Shown piece by piece: positions 41,582-50,456 of a DNA stretch of 64,000 bases (position 1 is its first letter; each line of letters begins with the position of its first letter). The notes beneath the pieces are model-generated. The model made no database searches and was not told the origin of the DNA. It saw nothing but the letters and a program-made list of their open reading frames with translations. A program made the position numbers and the translations under genes. The stretch is from Streptomyces sp. NBC_01296 (GTDB lineage Bacteria; Actinomycetota; Actinomycetes; Streptomycetales; Streptomycetaceae), in NCBI RefSeq assembly GCF_035984415.1, contig NZ_CP130720.1, positions 4,526,001 through 4,590,000 of the forward strand, given 5' to 3'.

Positions 41582-43318
41582 ATGTCAGTGCAGGAGTCGC
41601 AGGAACCGCCGGAGTCACCACCCGGAACGCCTGACCCGCTGGAGGCAGCCACCCGGGCCACCCGGAGTCTGCAGGGCCTCTCCACCGAGCTCACCGCCCG
41701 GGTGCCGCAACTGCTGGAGGCCATGCGCTCGCTGGGCACCGGCCTCGAACTGCACTCGACCCTCGACCGCATCTGCGAGACCGCGGCCGAGCTCGCCGAC
41801 GCCCGGTACGCGGCGATCGGCGTCGTCGACACCGAGGGCCGCGGGCTGTCGGACTTCGTCACCTTCGGCATCGGCGCCGAGGCGGCCAGGAGGATCGGCC
41901 ACCGCCCGGACGGGAAGCGGGGCCTGCTCGGCGCGCTGATCTCGCACCCCGACACGGTGCAGCTCGCCGATCTGACGAAGGATCCGCGCTCGGCCGGATT
42001 CCCGCCGCACCACCCGCCCATGAAGACCTTCCTCGGCGTCCCGATCCGGGTGCAGGGGGAGATCTTCGGCAATCTGTACCTCGCCGAGAAGAACGGCGGC
42101 GGCCGGTTCAACGACTACGACGTCCACATGGTCCGGGTCCTGGCCACCGAGGCGGGGATCGCCATCGGCAACGCCCGGCTGTACGAGGCCGCCACCCAGC
42201 GGGAGCGGTGGATCGACGGCTCGGTGGCCGTCACGACCGCCCTGCTGTCGGGCGGTGACGCGGACGACGCCCTCGCGGTGGTGGCCGAACAGGCCCGCCA
42301 CCTGGCCGACTCCGCCGCCGGGATCGTGATGCTGCCGGCCGAGGAGGGCGGGATGGAGATCGTCGCCGTCTCCGCAGAGAATCCGGCCACCTCGCTCGGC
42401 CTGGTGATCCCGGCCGAGAGCCCGGTGGTGGCGAGGCTGCTCCAGGGCGAGCCGGTCTTCGTGGACGACGCCGCCTCCGACCCCCGCATGATCAGCCGGC
42501 TGACCAGCCAGTACGGGCCCTGCATGATGCTGCCGCTGCACAGTGGCGGGCGGGTGCTGGGCGCGCTGGTGACCCCGCGGGCCCGCGGCAAGCGGCCGTT
42601 CAGCGAGTCCGAGCGGACCCTGGCCACCCAGTTCGCCTCCCAGGCCGCGCTCGCGCTGATGATGGCCGAGGCGCAGCGCGACCGGGAGCGGCTCGCGGTG
42701 TTCGAGGACCGTGACCGGATCGCCCGGGACCTGCACGACCTGGTCATCCAGCGGCTGTTCGCCACCGGGATGATGCTGGAGGGCGCCCAGCGGCGGTCCG
42801 TCGTCCCCGAGGTCGTCGACGGCGTCGGCAAGGCCGTGGACGAGCTGGACGTGACGATCCAGGAGATCCGGACCGCGATCTTCGCGCTCCAGCAGGGACC
42901 GGCGGAGGCTCCGTCGGGGCTCCGCACCCGGGTCCTGCGAGAGATCAACATGGCCGCGGTGCCGTTGGGCTTCAAACCGGCACACCGGTTCCTCGGCCCG
43001 ATCGACGCGGTGGTCGGCGAGCTGGTGGGCAAGAACCTGATCGCGGCGCTGCGCGAGGCCCTGTCGAATGCCTTCAGGCACGCGGAGGCGTCCCGGATCG
43101 AGGTGGTCGTGGACTGCACCGCCACGCTGGCCGACGGGAGGCCCGGAGTGCGGCTGGAGGTCGCCGACGACGGCGTGGGCATTCCCGAGGGCGGCCGGCG
43201 CAGCGGGCTGCGGAATCTGCGCCGGCGGGCAGAGTCGCTGGGCGGGTCGAGCTCGTACGGCACCGGCATCGGAGAGGACGGCAGCGGGACCACCCTGGTG
43301 TGGGAGGCCCCGCTCTGA
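41582..43318 (+). CDS. GAF-domain histidine kinase (DevS/DosS-like), no adjacent regulator
   Basis: 578 residues. Two GAF domains (about 60-195: LEATLDRICETAAELADARYAAIGVVD-like sequence LHSTLDRICETAAELADARYAAIGV; about 220-360), then a HisKA_3 dimerisation/phosphoacceptor helix RIARDLHDLVIQRLFATGM with His about 385, and an HATPase domain with LREALSNAFRHAEA and DDGVGIPEGG. DevS-type GAF kinases in mycobacteria and Streptomyces sense redox or gases via haem in GAF-A; haem binding here is not proven. Being next to cydABDC, a respiratory cue is plausible. No response regulator gene is near. Confidence 0.88.
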   Translation: MSVQESQEPPESPPGTPDPLEAATRATRSLQGLSTELTARVPQLLEAMRSLGTGLELHSTLDRICETAAELADARYAAIGVVDTEGRGLSDFVTFGIGAEAARRIGHRPDGKRGLLGALISHPDTVQLADLTKDPRSAGFPPHHPPMKTFLGVPIRVQGEIFGNLYLAEKNGGGRFNDYDVHMVRVLATEAGIAIGNARLYEAATQRERWIDGSVAVTTALLSGGDADDALAVVAEQARHLADSAAGIVMLPAEEGGMEIVAVSAENPATSLGLVIPAESPVVARLLQGEPVFVDDAASDPRMISRLTSQYGPCMMLPLHSGGRVLGALVTPRARGKRPFSESERTLATQFASQAALALMMAEAQRDRERLAVFEDRDRIARDLHDLVIQRLFATGMMLEGAQRRSVVPEVVDGVGKAVDELDVTIQEIRTAIFALQQGPAEAPSGLRTRVLREINMAAVPLGFKPAHRFLGPIDAVVGELVGKNLIAALREALSNAFRHAEASRIEVVVDCTATLADGRPGVRLEVADDGVGIPEGGRRSGLRNLRRRAESLGGSSSYGTGIGEDGSGTTLVWEAPL

Positions 43319-43321
43319 CCT

Positions 43322-43348
43322 GTGGGGGCCCGCTCGGGCCGGCCCCAC
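43322..43348. terminator. Terminator hairpin between kinase and HAD genes
   Basis: GTGGGGGCC pairs with GGCCCCAC (one bulged G) around a short GC loop between two convergent genes. Confidence 0.5.
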
Positions 43349-43357
43349 GGCTGATGT

Positions 43358-44242
43358 CTACCGCTGGTGCGCGGCGCGTTCCGCGAGGATGCGCTCGATG
43401 ACGACGGCGACGCCGTCCTCGTTGTTGGCGACCGTACGGCCGGAGGCGGCCGCGATCACGTCCGGGTGGGCATTGCCCATCGCGTACGAGGTACCTGCCC
43501 AGCGGAGCATCTCCACGTCGTTCGGCATGTCCCCGAAGGCGACGACCTCGGCCGGGGAGATACCGCGCTCGGCGCAGCACAGCTCCAGGGTGCTGGCCTT
43601 GGAGACGCCCAGCGCGCTGATCTCCAGCAGAGCGGTCGGGCTGGAGCGGGTGATCGACGCGTAGCCGCCGGCGACCGAGCGGGCGAGTGCGAGGAACTCG
43701 TCCGGGGCGAGCTCGGCGTGGTGCGCGAGCAGCTTGAGGACGGGAGCGGAGGTGTCGTCCGCGTCCTCCTCCAGCAGCTTCTCCGCGGTGGCCACATGGG
43801 CGCCCGGGTCCTGGAAGAAGGGCGGGTACAGCGGCTCGTAGTTGATCCCGGTGGTCATCTCGACCGCGAAGGACGTGCCCGGGGCGGAGGCGCGCAGGGT
43901 GTCCACGACCGTGAGAGCCGTGGCCCGCGGCAGTGCCCGGACCTGTACGAATTTCCGGCCCGCGTGGAGATCGACCACCGCGGCCCCGTTCGCGCAGATC
44001 GCCAGGCCGTGGCCGTGGACATGGTCGCTGACCACGTCCATCCAGCGGGCCGGGCGGCCGGTGACGAAGAAGACCTCGATCCCGGCCTCCTCGGCTGCGG
44101 CGAGTGCGGCGACCGTGCGGAGCGAGACGGATTTGTCGTCGCGCAGCAGGGTGCCGTCGAGGTCGGTGGCGATGAGCCGGGGAGTGGGGGTTGGCCCGTC
44201 CGGGCGCTGGGGAGCCGAGGTCACGGATCCATCTTCGCCCAT
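43358..44242 (-). CDS. Cof-type HAD phosphatase
   Basis: 294 residues from ATG 44242 (MGEDGSVTSAPQRPD). Motif I DLDGTLLRDD, motif II VFFVTGRPARW, an alpha/beta C2 cap, and motif III/IV KASTLELCCAERGISPAEVVAFGDMPNDVEML with SYAMGNAHPDV and NNEDGVAVVIERIL. Cof-like enzymes dephosphorylate sugar or nucleotide phosphates and PLP-like compounds. A close relative is encoded downstream in the window at 60585-61397. The longer open frame upstream crosses parS sites and is not family sequence. Confidence 0.88.
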   Translation of the reverse strand: MGEDGSVTSAPQRPDGPTPTPRLIATDLDGTLLRDDKSVSLRTVAALAAAEEAGIEVFFVTGRPARWMDVVSDHVHGHGLAICANGAAVVDLHAGRKFVQVRALPRATALTVVDTLRASAPGTSFAVEMTTGINYEPLYPPFFQDPGAHVATAEKLLEEDADDTSAPVLKLLAHHAELAPDEFLALARSVAGGYASITRSSPTALLEISALGVSKASTLELCCAERGISPAEVVAFGDMPNDVEMLRWAGTSYAMGNAHPDVIAAASGRTVANNEDGVAVVIERILAERAAHQR

Positions 44243-44345
44243 GGCCCGGCGGCGGCCGCCCGGGGTGGGCCGGGTCCCGCACTGGATGGCGATCTTTCTC
44301 CCCTGGCCACCCTGTCCGCGCAGTCCATCCCCAAGGGACCCCAGG

Positions 44346-44361
44346 TGCTCCCAGTGAAACA
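44346..44361. repeat. Decayed parS copy in a 27-base tandem repeat
   Basis: TGCTCCCAGTGAAACA matches parS at 12 of 16 bases with an intact right half-site GTGAAACA. It precedes parS sites 7 and 8 at the same 27-base period, and the linker GGGACGGCTGA is repeated, so this looks like the end of a degenerate array. ParB binding is doubtful. Confidence 0.5.
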
Positions 44362-44372
44362 GGGACGGCTGA

Positions 44373-44388
44373 TGTTTCACGTGAAACA
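44373..44388. other. parS site 7
   Basis: Perfect TGTTTCACGTGAAACA, in the divergent gap between HAD and oxidoreductase genes. Confidence 0.95.
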
Positions 44389-44399
44389 GGGACGGCTGA

Positions 44400-44415
44400 C
44401 GTTTCACGTGAAACA
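44400..44415. other. parS site 8
   Basis: CGTTTCACGTGAAACA, core intact with one changed outer base, 27 bases after site 7. It covers the region where the -35 of the oxidoreductase promoter would be. Confidence 0.9.
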
Positions 44416-44440
44416 CGGGCAGGGCCGTAGTCTCGAATAC

Positions 44441-45346
44441 ATGAGTCTGCGTCTGAGCACTGTGATCCTCCCGGTACGCCCGTGGCGTGAGGGCGGTCGT
44501 GACCAGTGGGTGCGAGCCGAGGAGCTCGGGTTTCACACCGCATACACCTACGACCACCTGACCTGGCGGTCCTTCCGTGACCGGCCGTGGTTTGGCGCGA
44601 TCCCGACGCTGACCGCGGCGGCCGCTGCCACCGAGCGGATGCGGCTGGGCACGCTCGTCACCTCGCCGAACTTCCGGCACCCGGTGACGTTGGCCAAGGA
44701 GCTCATGGCGCTGGACGACATCTCCGGCGGCCGTTTCACCCTCGGTATCGGCGCCGGCGGCAACGGGTTCGATGCGACCGCGCTGGGCCAGGACCCCTGG
44801 AGCCCGCGTGAGCGTGCGGACCGCTTCGCGGAGTTCGTGCCGCTGCTGGACCGGCTGCTCACCGAGGCCGCGGTCACCGAGCGCGGCACCTTCTACTCCG
44901 CCGACGAGGCCCGCAACATCCCCGGCTGCGTGCAGCAGCCACGACTGCCCTTCGCCGTCGCCGCGAACGGCCCGCGGGGCCTCAAGCTGGCCGCCGCCCA
45001 TGGCCAGGCCTGGGTGACCACCGGCGATCCGAAGCTCTTCGAAGAGGGCACCGCGGAGCAGTCACTGGAGGCCATCCGCGGCCAGCTGGCCAAGCTCGAC
45101 AAGGCCATGGCCGAGATCGGGCGCGCGCCGGAGCCGATGGAGAAGATCCTGCTCACCGGCTTCACCCCGGAGCGCAACACGATGCTGGACTCCGTCGATG
45201 CGTTCGTCGACTTCGCCGGCCGCCACCGGGAGCTCGGCTTCACCGAGATCGTGATTCACGCACCGATCCCGGACTCCGAGTTCGCGGCGGACGAGAACGT
45301 CTTCGAGGAGATCGCCACCGAGGGCCTGGCCCAGCTCGGCAGCTGA
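44441..45346 (+). CDS. LLM-class F420-dependent oxidoreductase (luciferase-like)
   Basis: 301 residues, a TIM-barrel luciferase-like monooxygenase family protein: MSLRLSTVILPVRPWREGGRDQWVRAEELGFHTAYTYDHL, RLGTLVTSPNFRHPVTLAKELMALDDISGGRFTLGIGAGG and RLPFAVAANGPRGLKLAAAHGQAWVTTG. Such proteins use F420H2 or FMNH2; substrate unknown. TAGTCT ends 7 bases before the ATG, suggesting a leaderless transcript starting inside the parS-containing region. Confidence 0.88.
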   Translation: MSLRLSTVILPVRPWREGGRDQWVRAEELGFHTAYTYDHLTWRSFRDRPWFGAIPTLTAAAAATERMRLGTLVTSPNFRHPVTLAKELMALDDISGGRFTLGIGAGGNGFDATALGQDPWSPRERADRFAEFVPLLDRLLTEAAVTERGTFYSADEARNIPGCVQQPRLPFAVAANGPRGLKLAAAHGQAWVTTGDPKLFEEGTAEQSLEAIRGQLAKLDKAMAEIGRAPEPMEKILLTGFTPERNTMLDSVDAFVDFAGRHRELGFTEIVIHAPIPDSEFAADENVFEEIATEGLAQLGS

Positions 45347-45353
45347 TGGCTCC

Positions 45354-45387
45354 GATGCCCCCGTCGCCGCCTGGCAACGGGGGCATC
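45354..45387. terminator. Shared terminator hairpin
   Basis: GATGCCCCCGT and its complement ACGGGGGCATC form an 11-bp stem with a 12-base loop between the convergent oxidoreductase and TPR genes. Confidence 0.8.
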
Positions 45388-45407
45388 GCGGTCAAGACCT
45401 CAGACGG

Positions 45408-48400
45408 TCAGGACCTCAGGCTGTCCAGGGAGGACTGAGCACGCTCCAGCAGACCCTCCGGAACCCCCTCGGGCCGAGCCCGGAGTTCGTCGATCAGCGC
45501 CGAGAGCCGAGCGACTCCCGCCTCCTCGCGACCCGTCTCCTGCTCGGTCCAGGCGGCGTACTGGACGCACTGGAGCCGGTCTCCCAGATGGTCCGGACCC
45601 AGCTCCGCGTACAGGGCCGCGGCCCGCTCACTCAGCCCGATCTCCTCCAGCCTCAGCGCCTCGACCTCCGCTTCGCGGCCCACGACGGCGCCGGGCGACT
45701 CCTCGCCGTCCTCGCCGTCCTCGCCGCCACCCTCCTCGTCGGCCCCCTCGAGCGAGTTGACCCGCCAGTCGAGCACCTGCGCCAGCTGCAGCCAGGTCTG
45801 GGCGAGCTCGGCCCGCAGCTGCGGGGCCGCGGGGGTCTCCCCGTGCTCGGCCAGTGCGGTCTCCACCACCCCGGCCGCCTGGTGCATCAGGTCCCGTGCC
45901 TGTGCCCATGCCGCCGCGGTGACGTTCTCCCGCGGCGCCAGCCAGGCCAGGGAGCGCAGGATCCGCACCTCGGCAATCGGGGCGTCCCCGGTCACCCGGT
46001 ACAGCTCCAGGGACCGCTCGTACGCGGCGACCGCCTCTTGGTGCAGGCTCGCGGCGGAGAGCTGTTCAGCGGCCGCCTGCGCGAGGGCGGCCTGCGGGCG
46101 GGTGTCCTCCCAGCCCTTGGCCACCTCCGCCGCCAGCAGGTACTGCTCGGCCGCCGCCCGCGAGTCGTTCAGCTGCCGCAGCAGGTCGCCGAGGAACTCC
46201 CGTGCGGACACGGCCTGTCCCTCGCCGTGTTCCAGCAGATCGGGCAGCGTGGACTGCAACACCTCCGCCGCGTCGGCGTTCCGGCCCTCCCGCGCATGCG
46301 CCCGGGCCACCACGAGCCGGGCCTGAGCCCCTCCGTCGGCGGTCAGACCGGCCTGGTCGAACCAGTGCGCCGCGGTGAGCGCGTGCTCGGCCGCCTCCGC
46401 CGCGGCGTCGGCCCGGCGCAGCAGGATGTCCGCGAGGGTGAGCCGTACGACTCCGTGCGTCTCGGCCTCGGTCACCTCCACGGAGTGCTCCAGCGCGGCG
46501 CGTGCCGCCTCCTCCGCCGCCTCCGGCCGGTCCAGCGACATCAGTACACCGGCCCGCAGCACCAGCGGATCCACCGCCTGCCACGGCCGCTGAGCCGACA
46601 CCGCGCGCGCCGCGGACGAGGCCAGCAGCGGCAGGGCCCGCTCGGGGTCGCCCTGGGACAGGGCGACGCGGCCCAGCATCTCCTCGGCCTCCGCCACCAG
46701 GTCGGGCAGATCCTCGGCACGGGCTGCCACGAAGGCGCCGAGTTCGGCCGCCAGCTCACCGTGCCCGTGGTCCTGTCCGGGGCCGTGGAGATGGTCGTGC
46801 TCCGGACCGGCCTCCAGCGAGCGCAGGTACGACTCCACGCGGATCGAGGCCAGTTCCGCCAGTGCGATCCGGCGCCCGCGCAGCGGCTCGTCCGCATCCA
46901 GCGCCTCGGCGGCCCGAGCGGCCACCTCCAGCAGCTTCCGGATCCGCTCAGGCTCGGCTCCGGACTGCGCGGCCTCGCTCGCCAGCCGCAGCTGCGCGAG
47001 CGCGGCGCGCTGCGCCTGCCCGAGCGCCCGGTAGGCGTCGCGGACCGCCTCCAGCAGCTCCGCCGCGTTCGCGGCCCCGCCGCGGGCTGCCGTCAGGGCC
47101 CGGTGGTCCGCCACATCGGCGGCGACCAGCGCGTCCACCTCACCCTCCGGGCGTGCGTCCACCCGTATGCCGATCTCGGCCCAGAGCCCGTCCGCGGCCG
47201 GATGCCCCTGGTCGCGGGCCTGCCGGGCCCGCTCCACCAGCTCGTCGAAGCCCGCAGCGGGCGGCGCGGGCGCAGCCGCGGGGGCGGCTGCGGCCGCGGG
47301 CACAGGAGCCTTCGGCAGGGCCGTGCTGCGCACTCCCAGCGGCAGCACGTCGACCAGCGGCTCGCGACCGATCCGGGCGAGGAAGCGGTCCGAGACCCGG
47401 GTGGTGCCGTTGCGGGCGTCGAACCGCCGGGCGATCTCGAGCGAGCTCGCGCGCAGCACCTCGTACAGCTCGGAGACCGTGCGCGGGACGCCCTCGTAGG
47501 GGACGGCCGGGCTCTGGCCGTGCCCCAGCTCCGTCAGTCGGCGCAGCAGCACCAGGATGCCGCCGTGGAAAGCCATCTGGTCGTCGACGTTGACGAGCGG
47601 GCCCACGTGGGCGGCATGCTCGGCGAGGATCTCCAGGCCGCGTGACTCGTTGCCGCTCAGGGCGCAGAACTCGATGTGCTTGCCGACCGAAGGCAGCAGG
47701 CTCTCGCTGCCCCGTGCCATGCGGTAACCGCGCAGGTGGTGCGAACGGGCGTCGTCGAAGCGGCCGAGGCGCAGCAGCGGCAGCAGCGAGTGGGCGAGCA
47801 GCCGGTGGGGTTCCTCGGCGCAGGTCCGCTCGCCCGCCAGCACGGGCTGCCAGACCTCCAGGGCCTGGGCGTCGTCCCCGCGCAGCACGGCGTACGCGCC
47901 CTGCCCGTTGAGCTCGCACGCGTGGCAGTCGCTCATGCTGTCGCGGTCGGCCGCCAGCCAGGCGCGGTACGCGCGCTCGGCCCGGTCGTCCTCGCCGATC
48001 GCGTCGGCGAGCCACAGCTCGGCCTCGCGTACCGGCCGCTCGCTGTAGCCCGCTATCCGGTAGCGGCGCTCCATCTCGTCCAGCCAGCCGATGGCGGACT
48101 CCAGCGGGATCTCGGGTGAATCGCTGAGAGCCGTGGCCACCCACTTGAACTGCCAGAACAGCGAGTGGGCGGCCCACCGGTCGAAGCTGCCGGGGTCTTT
48201 GTCGTACTCCTGGAGCAGCCGGGCGAACGGCACGAGCATCTTCGAGGACTCGGCACTCCACAGGTAGGCGTTGATCAGGTTGTCCAGCGCCTTGCGGAAC
48301 AGCGCCCCGTCACCGGTCGCCTCCGCCGCACCCACGAGCACCTCGGCGTGCGCGTTGCGCGCGGCCCCGTTCGGGGCGTCGCTGTTCTCCGCCAGGCCCC

Positions 48401-48425
48401 GCTCGATCTCCTCGTGCGTCAGCAT
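45408..48425 (-). CDS. Large TPR-repeat protein encoded with Hsp90
   Basis: 1005 residues from ATG 48425; the GTG at 48431 (VTM) would overlap the hsp90 stop. The protein is almost entirely helical, with TPR-like pairs, for example LFRKALDNLINAYLWSAESSKMLVPFARLLQEY and the later EAVAAYERSLELYRVTGD and AAAEQYLLAAEVAKGWED. An Ala/Pro-rich linker (about residues 395-415) divides an N-terminal unit from the C-terminal repeats, which also carry a His-rich patch (HDHLHGPGQDHGHG) and an acidic run. No transmembrane segment or catalytic motif is apparent. It starts 2 bases after the Hsp90-like gene; a co-chaperone or client-adaptor role is inferred. Confidence 0.82.
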   Translation of the reverse strand: MLTHEEIERGLAENSDAPNGAARNAHAEVLVGAAEATGDGALFRKALDNLINAYLWSAESSKMLVPFARLLQEYDKDPGSFDRWAAHSLFWQFKWVATALSDSPEIPLESAIGWLDEMERRYRIAGYSERPVREAELWLADAIGEDDRAERAYRAWLAADRDSMSDCHACELNGQGAYAVLRGDDAQALEVWQPVLAGERTCAEEPHRLLAHSLLPLLRLGRFDDARSHHLRGYRMARGSESLLPSVGKHIEFCALSGNESRGLEILAEHAAHVGPLVNVDDQMAFHGGILVLLRRLTELGHGQSPAVPYEGVPRTVSELYEVLRASSLEIARRFDARNGTTRVSDRFLARIGREPLVDVLPLGVRSTALPKAPVPAAAAAPAAAPAPPAAGFDELVERARQARDQGHPAADGLWAEIGIRVDARPEGEVDALVAADVADHRALTAARGGAANAAELLEAVRDAYRALGQAQRAALAQLRLASEAAQSGAEPERIRKLLEVAARAAEALDADEPLRGRRIALAELASIRVESYLRSLEAGPEHDHLHGPGQDHGHGELAAELGAFVAARAEDLPDLVAEAEEMLGRVALSQGDPERALPLLASSAARAVSAQRPWQAVDPLVLRAGVLMSLDRPEAAEEAARAALEHSVEVTEAETHGVVRLTLADILLRRADAAAEAAEHALTAAHWFDQAGLTADGGAQARLVVARAHAREGRNADAAEVLQSTLPDLLEHGEGQAVSAREFLGDLLRQLNDSRAAAEQYLLAAEVAKGWEDTRPQAALAQAAAEQLSAASLHQEAVAAYERSLELYRVTGDAPIAEVRILRSLAWLAPRENVTAAAWAQARDLMHQAAGVVETALAEHGETPAAPQLRAELAQTWLQLAQVLDWRVNSLEGADEEGGGEDGEDGEESPGAVVGREAEVEALRLEEIGLSERAAALYAELGPDHLGDRLQCVQYAAWTEQETGREEAGVARLSALIDELRARPEGVPEGLLERAQSSLDSLRS

Positions 48426-48427
48426 GG

Positions 48428-50302
48428 TCACTTCTGTCCCTCCGGGGAGTCGGTGGAGTGGGTCGCCCATTCCAGGAGCCCGAGGAAGGCCCGGTTGAGC
48501 AGGGTGGAGTCGGCAGGGCGCAGCGGCCGCTGGGACATCAGCAGTGCCTGCCCGTACAGCGATTCGACGGCCGTGCCGGTCAGGGCCTCGTCGGGCAGGG
48601 CCGAGATCCGGCGGATCAGCGGGTTGTTGTGGTTGAGCACCAGGCGGGCGCGCGGCGCGGAGCCGCGCAGCGCCCCGAGGATTCCGCTCCACAGCGAGTC
48701 GGCGCTGCTCAGGGCGGCCGTGCGGTCGCGCTCCTGGCGGGCCTGGCGGTCGTCGAGGTAGAGCGCCGGGACCGAGACGGGCTGGAAGGCGCGCAGCACC
48801 ACGTCGCAGCCCTGCGGTTCCAGCCGGGTGCGCGCCGTGGACAGGAAGGGCGCGAGGGCGAGTTCGGCGGAGGTCGGGACCGGGTCGAGCCGCTCGGTGA
48901 CGGCTCCGGCGTCCAGCTCCGAGACCTTGAGGTCCGGCCGTATGGAAGGCAGCAGGGCGAGCAGGTCGGCGTCGTAGGTGTATCCGGCGTTGATGACGCC
49001 GAGGCCGTGGGCCGCCGCGATCGGGGCGATCTGGCGGAACTCCTCGACGGTGCGCGTGAAGTGGATCTCGGTGTGGGCGGCCGTGAACTCCTGGAGGCTC
49101 ATCGAGCCGTCGCTGGTCTCGAACGGCAGCCAGGGCAGCATCAGGCCGAGCAGCTCGGCGTCGTGCCGGGCCAGGGACTTCACGCCGAGGTGGTGGACGC
49201 CCAGGAAGGCGGCCAGACGCTCCGGTTCACTCGCGGCGAGTTCGGCGAGCCAGGCCCGGACGCGGGCGCCGAGGGCCTCCCGTACGGCGGACAGGGTTTC
49301 GTCGTCGTACAGGTTCTCGCGGGAGGCGGTGGGCCGCAGGGTGTCGGTGTCGATGACCGCGCGGACGAAGAACGCCCAGTCCGGCAGGAGGTTGTCGGCG
49401 TGGTCGGTGAGCAGCATGCCCTTGAGGTGGACGCGGTGTCCGGCCCGGTGGGCGGGGCTGGTCGGCTCGGGGAGGACGTACGCCACTCCGCGCACCCCGG
49501 CGACGGGCAGGTCGAGGTCGATGCTGTCGAGCGGGGTGAAGCCGAAGAGCTGCGCGCAGTGGCCGGCGAGCGCGACGCGGCGGGCCGCGGGGGTGGGGAA
49601 GGGACGGTCCCATACGGCGGGCCGGTCGGTGACGGCCCGCGGCTCGCCGCCTTCGCCGTCGTCGAAGGTGATGTCGTACGGGAGCAGGGAGCCGTAGTCG
49701 CGGGCCAGCTGCTCGACCCTGGCCGGGACGGTCCACTCCTCGGCGCCGGGGCGGGCCTGGAGGATGACGGTGGTCCCGGGCTCCCGGCGTGCCTCGTCGG
49801 GCAGTTCGCGGACGGTGTACGAGCCGTCGTCCGTGGCCAGCCATTCGACGGGCGCGGCCTGGGGGTCGCGGGCGGAACGCGTGATGACGCGGATCTGGCG
49901 GGCCACGACGAAGCAGGCGAGCAGGCCGATGCCGAACTGGCCGAGGAACTCCCGGCGGGTGGTCTCGAGGCCGTGGTCGCCGCCTCGCTTGGAGCTGCGG
50001 CCGATGGTGGCGAGGAGGGAGTGGGCCTCGGCGGCGGTCAGGCCGATACCGCTGTCCTCGATGGTCACCCGGCCCGCGGACGCCGACAGGCGGATGCGGA
50101 TCTCCGCCTCCGGGTCGAGTGCGTGGCGGGCGGTGACGGCGTCCACCGCGTTCTGCAGGAGCTCGCGGACGTAGACGCGCGGGCTGGAGTAGAGGTGGTG
50201 GGAGAGCAGGTCGACCAGGCCGCGCAGATCGACTTGGAAGCTGTTGGCCGACGGGTCGCAGTGGTCGGCGGAGTGGGAAGGGGAAGGGGATGTGGACGTC
50301 AC
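48428..50302 (-). CDS. Hsp90-family molecular chaperone (HtpG homologue)
   Basis: 624 residues, similar to E. coli HtpG in length. The GHKL ATPase motifs are present: ELLQNAVDAV (Asn 51 metal/ATP box), DSGIGLT, and GQFGIGLLACF; the middle domain carries VHLKGMLLTDHADNLLPDWAFFVRAVIDTDTLRPTASRENLYDD. The C terminus lacks a MEEVD-type TPR docking tail. This is a cytosolic ATP-dependent chaperone. Neither a CIRCE nor a HAIR operator is evident upstream. It precedes a giant TPR protein gene, with which it is clearly cotranscribed. Confidence 0.93.
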   Translation of the reverse strand: MTSTSPSPSHSADHCDPSANSFQVDLRGLVDLLSHHLYSSPRVYVRELLQNAVDAVTARHALDPEAEIRIRLSASAGRVTIEDSGIGLTAAEAHSLLATIGRSSKRGGDHGLETTRREFLGQFGIGLLACFVVARQIRVITRSARDPQAAPVEWLATDDGSYTVRELPDEARREPGTTVILQARPGAEEWTVPARVEQLARDYGSLLPYDITFDDGEGGEPRAVTDRPAVWDRPFPTPAARRVALAGHCAQLFGFTPLDSIDLDLPVAGVRGVAYVLPEPTSPAHRAGHRVHLKGMLLTDHADNLLPDWAFFVRAVIDTDTLRPTASRENLYDDETLSAVREALGARVRAWLAELAASEPERLAAFLGVHHLGVKSLARHDAELLGLMLPWLPFETSDGSMSLQEFTAAHTEIHFTRTVEEFRQIAPIAAAHGLGVINAGYTYDADLLALLPSIRPDLKVSELDAGAVTERLDPVPTSAELALAPFLSTARTRLEPQGCDVVLRAFQPVSVPALYLDDRQARQERDRTAALSSADSLWSGILGALRGSAPRARLVLNHNNPLIRRISALPDEALTGTAVESLYGQALLMSQRPLRPADSTLLNRAFLGLLEWATHSTDSPEGQK

Positions 50303-50440
50303 GGGGCGTCACCTCGCGTGCTCGCATGGATGGTTCGGCGATCGCGAGGTACCCCCCTCACAGATCGGAATGAGGAACAGAGTAGGGGGATGATCTGACA
50401 ATCTCGTCGTGAATTCCGGCGCAGAGGGCGCAGCCGAGCG

Positions 50441-50456
50441 GCGCCGGTGCCGGCGC
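50441..50456 (-). terminator. Hairpin overlapping the kptA stop codon
   Basis: GCGCCGG-TG-CCGGCGC, a 7-bp stem with a very short loop, ends at the stop codon of the RNA phosphotransferase gene. May attenuate read-through to the Hsp90 gene 153 bases downstream. Confidence 0.4.

Noticed and set aside
43367..44440. Long plus-strand extension upstream of the F420-type oxidoreductase
   Set aside because: Opposite-strand shadow of the HAD gene plus parS repeats; homology starts at MSLRLST.
50303..50455. Heat-shock operator (HAIR or CIRCE) before Hsp90
   Set aside because: Neither CTTGAGT-N7-ACTCAAG nor TTAGCACTC-type repeats is present.
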